Of a DNA stretch of 56,905 bases, positions 17,010 through 25,078 are shown piece by piece. A program made the position numbers and the translations under genes. Origin of the DNA: Bacteroidaceae bacterium. Lineage in GTDB: Bacteria > Bacteroidota > Bacteroidia > Bacteroidales > Bacteroidaceae. Under the pieces are notes generated by a model. The model did not search any database. It was not told the origin of the DNA and worked only from the letters and a program-made list of their open reading frames with translations. Positions within the stretch are counted from its first letter, which is position 1; each line of letters starts with the position of its first letter. The stretch spans positions 1-56,905 of the forward strand of contig JAFQBB010000029.1 in assembly GCA_017416805.1 (NCBI GenBank), in the 5' to 3' direction.

Positions 17010-17185
17010 CACGGTGTGACAAAAAACAAGCCCCGCAAATTCTCCACGTCAGAAATACGTCTCAAAAATATGTGGAAATTTGGGAAGCATCAAAAAGCAG
17101 CCGAAAAGTGTTAATTTTTAGAATGTATTGATAATTAAATGTTTATACTTGGATATTTCTGATTGTTTTTGGTTGTTCTACGCTT

Positions 17186-17593
17186 CTAAATACAACCACT
17201 GAACGCATCATCTACAATGCTCGTCACGGAATTGGGAATGGTGATGTTCGTCAGGCTGGAGCAACCAGAGAACACATAACTTTCAATGCTCGTCACAGAA
17301 TTGGGGATGGTTACACTCGTAAGGCCGGAGCAACTATGGAACGCACAACTTTCAATGCTCGTCACGGAATAATTTTTATCATTGTAAGTGACTTTTTCAG
17401 GAATAACCACTTCTCCAGTGTATTCATTACTCACGGAATAGTAATGAAGACCTTCATACGTCACCTCCACCGTCAAATTTGTCTCTGACGTAATGTTGTA
17501 GTAAATCCCGTCCACCTCAAAATCGTGTGCACTCACCGAAACGCTGCACAACAGCACCGCTATTGTAGCCAGCCAAAACCTGATTTTTTTCAT
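17186..17593 (-). CDS. Short BspA-like leucine-rich repeat protein, probably truncated
   Basis: 135 residues with signal peptide MKKIRFWLATIAVLLCSVSVSA. After a beta segment come two BspA-type LRR units (SGLTSVTIPNSVTSIESYVF and SSLTNITIPNSVTSIVDDAF), then the frame stops at SGCI, in mid repeat. Full-length family members usually run through many more units and a C-terminal secretion or anchor domain. The break coincides with the presumed right end of the mobile element, so insertion into a longer gene is the likely cause; a naturally short protein is the alternative. It would be secreted to the cell surface. Confidence 0.7.
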   Translation of the reverse strand: MKKIRFWLATIAVLLCSVSVSAHDFEVDGIYYNITSETNLTVEVTYEGLHYYSVSNEYTGEVVIPEKVTYNDKNYSVTSIESCAFHSCSGLTSVTIPNSVTSIESYVFSGCSSLTNITIPNSVTSIVDDAFSGCI

Positions 17594-17609
17594 AATAATT
17601 GATTTTTAA

Positions 17610-17855
17610 AGGAGACAAAAAAGGCGCAAACTATCCGTTACTCGCCTTCTAACTGGTTACCGCCAAGTGACCTTACTACAAACAAGCACGAACAGTCCAC
17701 ACCCTTTGCGGTGTGAACTTCCATCTGCTTGTTCTCTGTAGTTGAATGTTTGGCGGTATTCGTTAGAAGAGAACAAGAGCTAAAAGCTCAAAATCCATAT
17801 TTCAAGTACCGGACAGAGACGCTTCTCTTGCCCCGAGTTAATACTATTTTTAAAT
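17610..17855 (-). ncRNA. Structured leader RNA / attenuator candidate
   Basis: A minus-strand -7 box TACATTTG (17,869-17,862) would start RNA near 17,855. The RNA then contains a GAGC/GCTC hairpin and a long imperfect hairpin whose closing arms are 17,749-17,769 and 17,646-17,666. It has inner arms (CTACAAACAAGCA against TGCTTGTTCTCTGTAG) and an apical CACACC/GGTGTG loop near 17,698-17,715. At the 3' end AAGGCG/CGCCTT plus six T forms an intrinsic terminator, directly before the ribosome site of the bspA-like gene. The 5' terminator arm overlaps the long hairpin by AAG. It may be a separate small RNA (a 6S-like shape is possible) or an attenuating leader. Confidence 0.45.
17615..17648 (-). 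terminator. Intrinsic terminator ahead of the bspA-like gene
   Basis: On the minus strand AAGGCG (17,648-17,643) pairs with CGCCTT (17,626-17,621) around a 16-nt loop and is followed by a run of T. It ends about 22 bp before the ATG of the bspA-like gene. Confidence 0.55.
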
Positions 17856-18501
17856 CTGTGACAAATGTACCGTTTAATTTCGGCAGGAGACCACAAAAGA
17901 GGCTTAAACAATGTTAACAGAATGAAATAGTACAGACAAACTGACCTTCAATCCTAACTTTCGGTTCACATCATTTGCATGTAGGAGGGTGTCGAAATAC
18001 AAATTTAAGGGAGAACATTTCAGGTACCGGTCTGCCGACAGGCAGGCAAAGTCACAGGGGTGTTTCCCGTAGGGGACTGTGTCATAATTCACTTTTTATC
18101 CGCAGATGAAGAATTAAATGGTGGCATTTTTGACACAGCTTCCTACGGGAAAACTTCTCTGTGTATCCGCTCTGTGTTTTATTATCGGTAATGTTGTTTT
18201 GTAAATATTTTACGATTTATAATGTAAAGAAAACAGAAAAAGAGCTCTTCCGTAACCATTCTTATACGGTTAATCCTTTCTTGCTTCTGAAATGGAGAAA
18301 GTTTTGTTATGTTGTTAATTGTCAATAACTTGCGGTATTATTGAGATTCCTTCATTTTTTCTGAGCAAAAGAAAAAGTTCGTCCATATACGCGATTCTCA
18401 CGCGGTTTGTTCTGCATAATTATACAAATCGGGTGCATGATTATGCGTTTGGGAATTGTATGAGAGGGGATGCAAACTTTGTCCGATTACGGCTTTTGGG
18501 G

Positions 18502-18629
18502 CCACCTATCCTAAACGTCCGAGGAACCGCTCCTAAACGTCTGCCGAAATTCTCCTGCGCATCTTCCGATTCTCAGGTGCGCACGGGCGGATGTTCTCCT
18601 ACGTTTCTTCGGATGTTTAGGATAGGTGG
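18502..18629. repeat. Long inverted repeat
   Basis: 21-bp arms with one mismatch enclose about 86 bp that contain a second, nested pair (TGCGCA words and CGTCTGCCG against CGGGCGGATG). If transcribed it would form a single long hairpin. No coding potential is seen. Confidence 0.6.
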
Positions 18630-18800
18630 GGTGGAAACGTCTGTCTGCTACCGGTTTTTCAATCCGTCCTCTCTTTGCTATCATGTATATTTATGCAAGG
18701 ATATGTCCGCTTTCTGGCCTTCTTTTCCAACGAAATGTGACAAGAATAGATGGTAAAAGATTTTTTACTTGTTTATGTCCGGTTATTTCTTTTTTTTGCA

Positions 18801-18964
18801 GAACACAGAGACGCAGAGGCACAGAGGATTTACATGTGCAATTTACCATTTACAAAGTACAAATTCCTTTTTAGAACACAGAGAAGCGGAGACACAGAGG
18901 GTTTTATAAGTTCCTGATTAGCTTGATGACAAATTTTCTCTGTGCCTCTGTGTCTCCGTGTTCT
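18801..18964. repeat. Inverted repeat of the CAGAGACGCAGAGG family
   Basis: The left arm (18,801-18,827) and right arm (about 18,936-18,964) are complementary purine-rich words built of CAGAG units. An internal partial copy lies near 18,874-18,900. Related copies occur at 19,015, 40,018, 44,935, 53,124, 53,345 and 55,178. Confidence 0.6.
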
Positions 18965-19109
18965 TAAAAAGAGTAGTGCCGCATGGCCCGCTATTCACTC
19001 AAAAGAAAACTCTGCGCCTCCGCGCCTCTGCGTTTTTTATCATAAAGGTCTCTGCGTTTAAAATAAAAAATAAAAGAATCGCTGAACAGTTACTTTCTTC
19101 CTGCGAAAA

Positions 19110-19140
19110 TTGAATAATTCATAATTAATATCTATCTTTG
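19110..19140 (+). promoter_or_regulatory. Promoter of the GH35 gene
   Basis: TATCTTTG (19,133-19,140) fits the Bacteroidota -7 box, and TTG at 19,110-19,112 sits 20 bp upstream as a -33 element. The expected start is near 19,147, leaving a leader of about 68 nt. Confidence 0.6.
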
Positions 19141-19214
19141 TCCTCGCTTATGCAGAGAGTGTGAACTGAGAGAGACAATAACTTGCAAATTACTTATCAT
19201 AAACTAAAAATCGT

Positions 19215-21575
19215 ATGAAAAACAAAATCCTTATGGTGCTCGTTGCCGCCCTGTTGGCTACGGGCAGTGCGTTCGGAAAGGCCAAGCAGCCCGAGACTTT
19301 TGAGGTGGGCAAGGGTACTTTCCTGCTGAACGGCAAGCCCTTTGTGGTGAAGGCTGCCGAGATTCATTATCCGCGTATCCCCCAGGCTTATTGGGAACAC
19401 CGCATCAAGATGTGCAAGGCGCTGGGGATGAATACCATCTGCCTTTACGTCTTCTGGAACATCCACGAGCAGGAGGAGGGCAAGTTTGACTTCACCGGAA
19501 ACAACGACATTGCAGCCTTCTGCCGCCTGGCCCAGAAGCATGGCATGTACATCATTGTGCGCCCCGGCCCTTATGTGTGTGCCGAGTGGGAGATGGGCGG
19601 ACTGCCCTGGTGGTTGCTGAAGAAGAAGGATATCCGTCTGAGAGAGAACGACCCCTATTTCCTTGAGCGGGTTGAAATCTTTGAGAAGGAGGTGGGCAAG
19701 CAGTTGGCCGACCTGCAGCTGGCCCGTGGCGGTAACATCATCATGGTGCAGGTGGAGAACGAGTATGGTTCGTATGGCACAGACAAGCCTTACGTGTCCA
19801 ACATCCGCGACATTGTGCGCCGTGCCGGCTTTACGGATGTCACCCTCTTCCAGTGCGACTGGGCAAGCAACTTTACCAACAACGGATTGGACGACCTGGT
19901 GTGGACCATGAACTTCGGTACGGGGTCGAACATCGACCAGCAGTTCCGCAAGCTGAAAGAACTCCGTCCGGAATCTCCCCTGATGTGTTCGGAGTTCTGG
20001 AGCGGATGGTTCGACAAGTGGGGTGGCCGTCATGAGACCCGTTCGGCCGATGCCATGGTGGCAGGTATGCGCGAAATGTTGGAGAAAGGTATTTCGTTCA
20101 GCCTCTACATGACCCACGGAGGCACCAGCTTCGGCCATTGGGCAGGAGCCAACTCGCCCGGCTTTGCCCCCGACGTGACCTCTTACGACTATGATGCCCC
20201 CATCAATGAATATGGTCATGCCACTCCCAAATTCTATGAGTTGCGCGAGATGATGGCCGGATTCTCTGACAAGAAGCTGCCTGCCGTGCCCAAGGCATCT
20301 ATGCCTCTCGTGTCGTTCCCCAAGGTGACGCTCGACCAGTTCGTCCCCATCGACCGTGGTATCCGTAACCGTGTGCAGAGCCGTGAGGTGAAGACTTTTG
20401 AAGACCTTGATATGGGATGGGGAACGGTGAAGTACTCTACCACCTTGCCCGAAATCAAGAGCCAGAGCCTCCTCACCCTGAAGGATGGGCATGACTATGC
20501 GCAGGTATATATCAATGACAAGTACATCGGCAAGCTGGACCGTGTGCTTCACGAAACTTCGCTTACGCTCCCCTCTGTGAAGCAGGGCGATGTGCTGGTT
20601 ATCCTCGTCGAAGGTATGGGACGCATCAACTTCGGCCGTGCCATCAAGGACTTCAAGGGTATCACTGACAAGGTGCTCCTCACTACCGAGGTAAATGGCC
20701 ATACTGCCACCTTCGACCTCAAGAACTGGGAAATGGCTACCATCCCCGATGACTATGAGACGGCTGTCAATGCCTTTGAGGGTCCGATGACACTGGAGAT
20801 GCGCCACGATGCCCTGACCGGCAAGATGGGTTACTACCGCGGATACTTCAACCTCAAGAAGGTGGGCGATACCTTCATCAATATGGAGGCTTGGGGCAAA
20901 GGTCAGGTATATGTCAACGGCCATGCCATAGGCCGCTTCTGGAACATAGGTCCCCAGCAGACACTCTACATGCCCGGCTGCTGGTTGAAGAAGGGAAAGA
21001 ACGAAATCATTGTGCTCGACGTGGTGGGTACTGACAACCCCGTGGTTGAGGGACTGGACAAGCCCATCATTGACAAGTTGAACAATGTGAAGCCCAAGAC
21101 TCACCGCAAGGAGGGACAGACCTTGAACCTTGCAGGCGAGACTCCCGTAGCCAAGGGCGCTTTTGCTCCCGGTAACGGATGGCAGGAGGTGAAGTTCGGT
21201 GCTCCCGTCAGTGGCCGCTACGTATGCATCGAGGCCCTCGATGCTCACGATGGTAAGGAGATTGCCTGTATGGCAGAGTGCTACCTGCTCGACCAGAACG
21301 GTGAGCGCCTGAGCCGCGAGCCGTGGACAATCGCGTATGCCGACAGCGAAGAGACCAATCGTGGCAATCGTGCCGCCGACAAGCTCTACGACCTTCAGGA
21401 GTCAACCTATTGGAGCACTGTGGGCGGTGTGAAGTTCCCTCATACGGTTGTCATTGACTTGGGTAGTGTGCAGACGCTGACTGCCTTCCAGTACCTGCCC
21501 CGCATGGAGAAGGAAGTGCCCGGCGGTATCAAGAACTATCGCATCTATGTGAAGAAAGATGGCTTCAAGTATTAA
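19215..21575 (+). CDS. Beta-galactosidase, glycoside hydrolase family 35
   Basis: 786 residues. The signal peptide MKNKILMVLVAALLATGSAFG directs it out of the cytoplasm. The GH35 barrel shows the family signature around GPYVCAEWEMGGLPWWL, the acid/base Glu in VQVENEYGSYG and the nucleophile Glu in LMCSEFWSGWFD. Beta-sandwich domains follow (about 360-630), then a C-terminal F5/8-type (discoidin-like) domain of about 140 residues with GRYVCIEALDAHDGKEIA. It releases terminal beta-galactose from glycans. It stands alone, with no SusC/SusD pair in the window. Typical length for Bacteroidota enzymes of this type. Confidence 0.93.
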   Translation: MKNKILMVLVAALLATGSAFGKAKQPETFEVGKGTFLLNGKPFVVKAAEIHYPRIPQAYWEHRIKMCKALGMNTICLYVFWNIHEQEEGKFDFTGNNDIAAFCRLAQKHGMYIIVRPGPYVCAEWEMGGLPWWLLKKKDIRLRENDPYFLERVEIFEKEVGKQLADLQLARGGNIIMVQVENEYGSYGTDKPYVSNIRDIVRRAGFTDVTLFQCDWASNFTNNGLDDLVWTMNFGTGSNIDQQFRKLKELRPESPLMCSEFWSGWFDKWGGRHETRSADAMVAGMREMLEKGISFSLYMTHGGTSFGHWAGANSPGFAPDVTSYDYDAPINEYGHATPKFYELREMMAGFSDKKLPAVPKASMPLVSFPKVTLDQFVPIDRGIRNRVQSREVKTFEDLDMGWGTVKYSTTLPEIKSQSLLTLKDGHDYAQVYINDKYIGKLDRVLHETSLTLPSVKQGDVLVILVEGMGRINFGRAIKDFKGITDKVLLTTEVNGHTATFDLKNWEMATIPDDYETAVNAFEGPMTLEMRHDALTGKMGYYRGYFNLKKVGDTFINMEAWGKGQVYVNGHAIGRFWNIGPQQTLYMPGCWLKKGKNEIIVLDVVGTDNPVVEGLDKPIIDKLNNVKPKTHRKEGQTLNLAGETPVAKGAFAPGNGWQEVKFGAPVSGRYVCIEALDAHDGKEIACMAECYLLDQNGERLSREPWTIAYADSEETNRGNRAADKLYDLQESTYWSTVGGVKFPHTVVIDLGSVQTLTAFQYLPRMEKEVPGGIKNYRIYVKKDGFKY

Positions 21576-22030
21576 GGATTAGGAGGGAGGGGGCGCTCTG
21601 AAGAGAGTGCCTTATAATCCAATCCACCTATATTTCAGGCACGGATTACGCGGATTAACACGGAAAGATTATGCCCGTTCAGGTATAAATAACCGTGTTA
21701 ATCCGCGTAATCTGTGCCTGTTTTTATATCATGCGGGTCAGTCCGAAAAGTCGGTTGCAAATTATGCCGTCTCTGTCACCCTGAGTGATAGTCGAAGGGG
21801 CTCCGGGTACTGCAAAGGAAACTATAGACCGTCAGCAATGCTCCGAGACCCTTCGACTATTGCTCAGGGTGACAAGAGACATCATATAAACAATCATATA
21901 TAACCGACTTTTCGGACTGTTCCTATAATGCCACACTCTCTTCTTGTTTGTGGGCATAGGGAGGACTGTGAACAAAAGCCTTTGAAGGGTGTTATCATTG
22001 TCAGATTTTCAAACAAGTAATAAGGACTTC
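21576..22030. repeat. Two long inverted repeats in the gap after GH35
   Basis: First, a 26-bp arm at 21,638-21,663 (GGCACGGATTACGCGG...) faces its complement at 21,693-21,718 with one mismatch; T-rich sequence follows, so it may terminate the GH35 transcript. Second, GTCCGAAAAGTCGGTT (21,741-21,756) is exactly inverted at 21,902-21,917. Inside it TCACCCTGAGTGATAGTCGAAG (22 bases in all, 21,776-21,797) faces a near-complement at 21,851-21,872. No gene is seen. Confidence 0.7.
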
Positions 22031-23419
22031 ATGGTAAATATGACAATGAGAAAGTGTGTGTTTATAGTATCCGCCATGGTCTGTGTGGCGGAGGTGAATG
22101 CCCAGATAAGTGCTTCGGACATGCCTGAGAGGTGGAGCGAAACGGATGACATATTGGTACAGGAGTTGCCGATGGAGGATGATTGGTGGCAGGCTTTTGG
22201 TGATGCCACGCTGGATTCGCTTATCAGTGTGGCCATGCAGCAGAACTTGTCGGCCGAGGCTGCCCTGAACCGTATTGAGCAGGCACGGACTAACCTCTAT
22301 ATCGAGCGGGGGAGTCTGCTGCCTGCTGTTGGTGTGAGTGGCGGCTGGACGCGCCAGCAGACGAGTGGCAATGTGGGGAGTAACCGTTCGTGGAGCGGGC
22401 AGTATGACCTGACGGCCTCGATGCAGTGGGAGTTGGACCTTTTCGGCAGCATCCGCCAGCGTGTGAAGGCCCGGCGCGAACAGTTGTGGGCCACGGAGGA
22501 GGAGTATCGCGGGGTGATGGTTTCGCTCTGTGCCCAGGTTGCTACGGCCTACTTCCAGTTGCGCCAGTACCAGCAGGAACAAGAGGTGCTGAACCACAAC
22601 TGTGAGTCGCAGCTGGCTGTGGTCGGGCTGACCGAAGCGCGTAACCGTAGCGGGTTGGCCTCAAAGCTCGATGTGGCACAGGCGCGTCAGGTCTATTATG
22701 GGACATTGGCCCAGATGCCTGCCATCAAGGCCGGCATCACTGCTACGCTTAACCAGCTGGCAGTCCTGCTGGGGGAGTTTCCCCGACAGATGGAGGTGGC
22801 TTTGTCCGAGCCTGCCCCTTTGCCCGACTATATGGAGGTGGTGGGTGTGGATGTGCCTGCTTCCTTGTTGCGGCGCAGGCCGGATGTGCGTCAGGCCGAG
22901 CGGCAAGTGGATGCCCAGGCTGCCCTGCTTGGAGCGGCCAAGAAGGAGTGGTTGCCCCGATTCTTTCTGGATGGTTCCATTGGCTATGCTTCTGCCGAGC
23001 TGGACCGCCTGCCCCGTGCCGGGAGCATGACATGGCAGATTGCCCCTTCGATGAGTTGGACACTGACGGATGGGGGTAAGCGGTTGAACACTGTGCGCCT
23101 GAACCGCGAGCAACTGGACGAGGCGGTGACAATGTATAACCAGACTGTCCTGCAGGCTGTCCAGGAGGCTTCGACTGCCATGAGTGCCTACACCCGCTCC
23201 ATCGAGCAGATTGTGGCCACGCGCCAGGCTTTCGTGCAGAGCCAGACGGCTCTTGCCCTCTCGCTCGACCTCTATAAACAGGGGCTTTCGCCCTTTCAGA
23301 ATGTGCTTGATGCCCAGCGCTCGCTCCTTGGCTACGAGGAGAGTCTGGTGCAGGCACAGGCGGCTTCACTCATCAATCTGGTACGGTTGTATCAGGCGAT
23401 GGGGGGAGGGTGGGAGTGA
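22031..23419 (+). CDS. TolC/NodT-type outer membrane efflux channel
   Basis: 462 residues from the ATG at 22,031, which has AAGGA four bases upstream; ATGs at 22,040 and 22,046 are alternatives and lead into the same signal peptide MRKCVFIVSAMVCVAEVNAQ. The mature part has the doubled outer-membrane-factor fold, with the NodT-family hallmark DVPASLLRRRPDVRQAERQ near the middle. No lipobox Cys is seen at the cleavage site. It is the first gene of an efflux set that continues with an adaptor (250 bp away) and an RND pump. The long gaps between these three genes are filled by repeats, unlike the 4-bp overlaps in the first RND operon. Confidence 0.9.
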   Translation: MVNMTMRKCVFIVSAMVCVAEVNAQISASDMPERWSETDDILVQELPMEDDWWQAFGDATLDSLISVAMQQNLSAEAALNRIEQARTNLYIERGSLLPAVGVSGGWTRQQTSGNVGSNRSWSGQYDLTASMQWELDLFGSIRQRVKARREQLWATEEEYRGVMVSLCAQVATAYFQLRQYQQEQEVLNHNCESQLAVVGLTEARNRSGLASKLDVAQARQVYYGTLAQMPAIKAGITATLNQLAVLLGEFPRQMEVALSEPAPLPDYMEVVGVDVPASLLRRRPDVRQAERQVDAQAALLGAAKKEWLPRFFLDGSIGYASAELDRLPRAGSMTWQIAPSMSWTLTDGGKRLNTVRLNREQLDEAVTMYNQTVLQAVQEASTAMSAYTRSIEQIVATRQAFVQSQTALALSLDLYKQGLSPFQNVLDAQRSLLGYEESLVQAQAASLINLVRLYQAMGGGWE

Positions 23420-23432
23420 GAGGGACTTCTCA

Positions 23433-23589
23433 GGAGTTAAAGGAGTTAGAGGAGTTACCGACCCTTTGGGTCTGGGAGTTAAAGCCAATAGTCTGGCAAG
23501 TGGATAAGCAGCGCATTTGGCTTTAACTCCTAACGAGCGAAGCGAGTGATAACTCCTAAGCCTGAAAGGCTGATAACTCCTTTAACTCC
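23433..23589. repeat. Inverted repeat built of GGAGTTA units
   Basis: The left side consists of tandem GGAGTTA(AA) words (23,433-23,457) and the right side of the complementary TAACTCC(T) words (to 23,589). A second inner pair is GGCTTTAACTCC against GGAGTTAAAGCC. It fills the gap between channel and adaptor genes. Confidence 0.65.
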
Positions 23590-23669
23590 CCCTTTCCCTC
23601 CTCTCCCCATTCGCTTTTGTAAACCATAACTACAAAGGAACCGTATAACAATCCATATCCCAATAACTT

Positions 23670-24803
23670 ATGAAACATCCCATTCCCCTGCTCCTGCTTG
23701 CACTGGTCACCGCCCTGGCAGGATGCGGAAAGCGTGGCAGTGATTCCGCTACAAGTGCCGGAGAAGTGCTGCCCATCCAGGTGGCCCATCCCATAGTGAA
23801 GGATGTCGTCCTGACCCGTCAGTATCCCGGTTACCTGTCGGCCGATGCGGCCGTGGAGGTGATGTGCCGGGTCAGCGGACAGCTCATCCAGAGCAACGTG
23901 TCGGCCGGTCAGCGTGTGCGCAAGGGCGACGTGCTCTGGCTCATCGACCCCACTCCCTACCGCGATGCCGTGCGTCAGGCCGAGGCCACGCTGAAGACCG
24001 CCGAGGCCGAGCTGGCCTATGCCCAAAGCAGCTACGAGCGTATGCAGGAGGTAATCAAGAGCGAGGCCGTGAGCGAGATACAGCTCCTCCAGGCCGAGGC
24101 CAACGTGAAGAAGTGCGAGGCGGCCCTGCACAGTGCCGAGGCCAGTCTGAACACGGCCCGCACTGATCTGGGCTACTGCCAGATAGTGGCTCCCATCGAC
24201 GGACAGATTACGAAGGGCAACTACAGCGTGGGCGCATATATCCCCGGGGGAGGAAGCCCTGTGGCCATGGCCACCATCTATAAGGACGACATCATGTATG
24301 CGAACTTCACCGTGGCCGACAACCAGTGGCTGCGCCAGCTGCTCGTCGAGGAGCTGACCAAGCACTCGGCGGACAGCACCTATTACGTCACCGTCCGTCT
24401 GGGCGAGGGGGGAGCTCTCAAGTGGCAGGCCCGGCTCGACTATCTGTCGCCCAACATATCACTGAGCACCGGCACACTGGACGTGCGTGCCGTGCTCACC
24501 GACCCGAGCCACCTGCTGAAGGCCGGCTCCTACGTCACTATCACGCTGCCCGTGGGCCGCATGTCCGATGCCCTGCTGGTGCCCGATGCCAGCATTGGTA
24601 CTGACCAATTAGGAAAATACCTCTATGTGGTCTCCGACTCGGGAGTGGTGCACTACCGCCACATCGAGACGGGCGAGCTTATCGATGACACCCTGCGCAT
24701 TGTGAAGGCGGGACTGAGGCCCACCGACCTCTATGTGACCCAAGCCCTGCTGAAGGTGCGCGAGGGGATGCACGTCAGCCCGGTACTGACTCGCCGAGAA
24801 TGA
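23670..24803 (+). CDS. RND efflux periplasmic adaptor lipoprotein
   Basis: 377 residues. MKHPIPLLLLALVTALAGCGKRG is a lipoprotein signal with lipobox LAGC. Lipoyl half-motifs VMCRVSGQLIQSNVSAGQRVRKGDVLWLIDP and CQIVAPIDGQITKG (cited in part) flank a long coiled-coil hairpin rich in Ala, Glu and Gln (about 95-165). A beta-barrel domain and a membrane-proximal domain follow (LLVPDASIGTDQLGKYLYVV). It couples the TolC-type channel upstream to the AcrB-type pump downstream. The stop codon TGA is also the first three bases of a tandem repeat array. Confidence 0.92.
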   Translation: MKHPIPLLLLALVTALAGCGKRGSDSATSAGEVLPIQVAHPIVKDVVLTRQYPGYLSADAAVEVMCRVSGQLIQSNVSAGQRVRKGDVLWLIDPTPYRDAVRQAEATLKTAEAELAYAQSSYERMQEVIKSEAVSEIQLLQAEANVKKCEAALHSAEASLNTARTDLGYCQIVAPIDGQITKGNYSVGAYIPGGGSPVAMATIYKDDIMYANFTVADNQWLRQLLVEELTKHSADSTYYVTVRLGEGGALKWQARLDYLSPNISLSTGTLDVRAVLTDPSHLLKAGSYVTITLPVGRMSDALLVPDASIGTDQLGKYLYVVSDSGVVHYRHIETGELIDDTLRIVKAGLRPTDLYVTQALLKVREGMHVSPVLTRRE

Positions 24804-25036
24804 CATCCCCGACGTCACCATCAATGACATCCCCGACGTCACTATATATGAGACCGAGGTGTCACTGTGCATGAGACTACTGGTGTCATGTGGCATGAGA
24901 CTACTGGTGTCATGTAGCATGAGACTACTGGTGTCATGTGGTATGAGACTACTGGTGTCACTATGCATGAGACCGAGGTGTCATTGTGCATGAGACCGAG
25001 GTGTCACGATACATGAGACCGAGGTGTCATTGACGG
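24801..25036. repeat. Tandem array, 10 units of 23-24 bp
   Basis: Units begin at 24,801, 24,825, 24,849, 24,872, 24,896, 24,920, 24,944, 24,968, 24,991 and 25,014. Each starts with TGA and ends in or near TGTCA or CGTCA. There are three types: TGACATCCCCGACGTCA (units 1-2), TGAGACCGAGGTGTCA (3 and 8-10) and TGAGACTACTGGTGTCA (4-7). The array starts exactly on the adaptor stop codon and ends about 43 bp before the pump ATG. There are no unique spacers, so it is not a CRISPR array. Confidence 0.85.
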
Positions 25037-25078
25037 TGATTTTTAACCCTCTTTTATAGTATTATAAATCAGTCAGTT

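Larger units (their letters stand above)
17870..19109. other. 1.2-kb gap with inverted repeats, no gene seen
   Basis: I find no convincing gene between the leader RNA promoter and the GH35 promoter. It holds three inverted repeats. TTTCCCGTAGG (18,063-18,073) faces CCTACGGGAAA (18,142-18,152), with inner TGTGTCA/TGACACA. CCACCTATCCTAAAC-TCCGA (18,502-18,522) faces its near-exact complement at 18,609-18,629. An ACACAGAGACGCAGAGG-type arm (18,801-18,827) faces CTCTGTGCCTCTGTGTC-type sequence up to 18,964. The last belongs to a repeat family found across the right half of the window. Confidence 0.7.

Noticed and set aside
19197-21248. Long minus-strand open frame of 683 codons opposite the GH35 gene
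   Set aside because: GC-rich coding DNA often leaves the antisense frame open. The translation is His/Val/Leu-rich with no domain pattern, and the GH35 gene on the other strand is certain.
24609-24968. Minus-strand frame encoding HDTSSLM-type octapeptide repeats
   Set aside because: It arises because the array period is close to 24 bp, and the rest of the frame lies antisense within the adaptor gene. No start context or signal was seen.
24801-25036. CRISPR array
   Set aside because: Repeats of 23-24 bp are directly adjacent with no unique spacers, and no cas genes are in the window.
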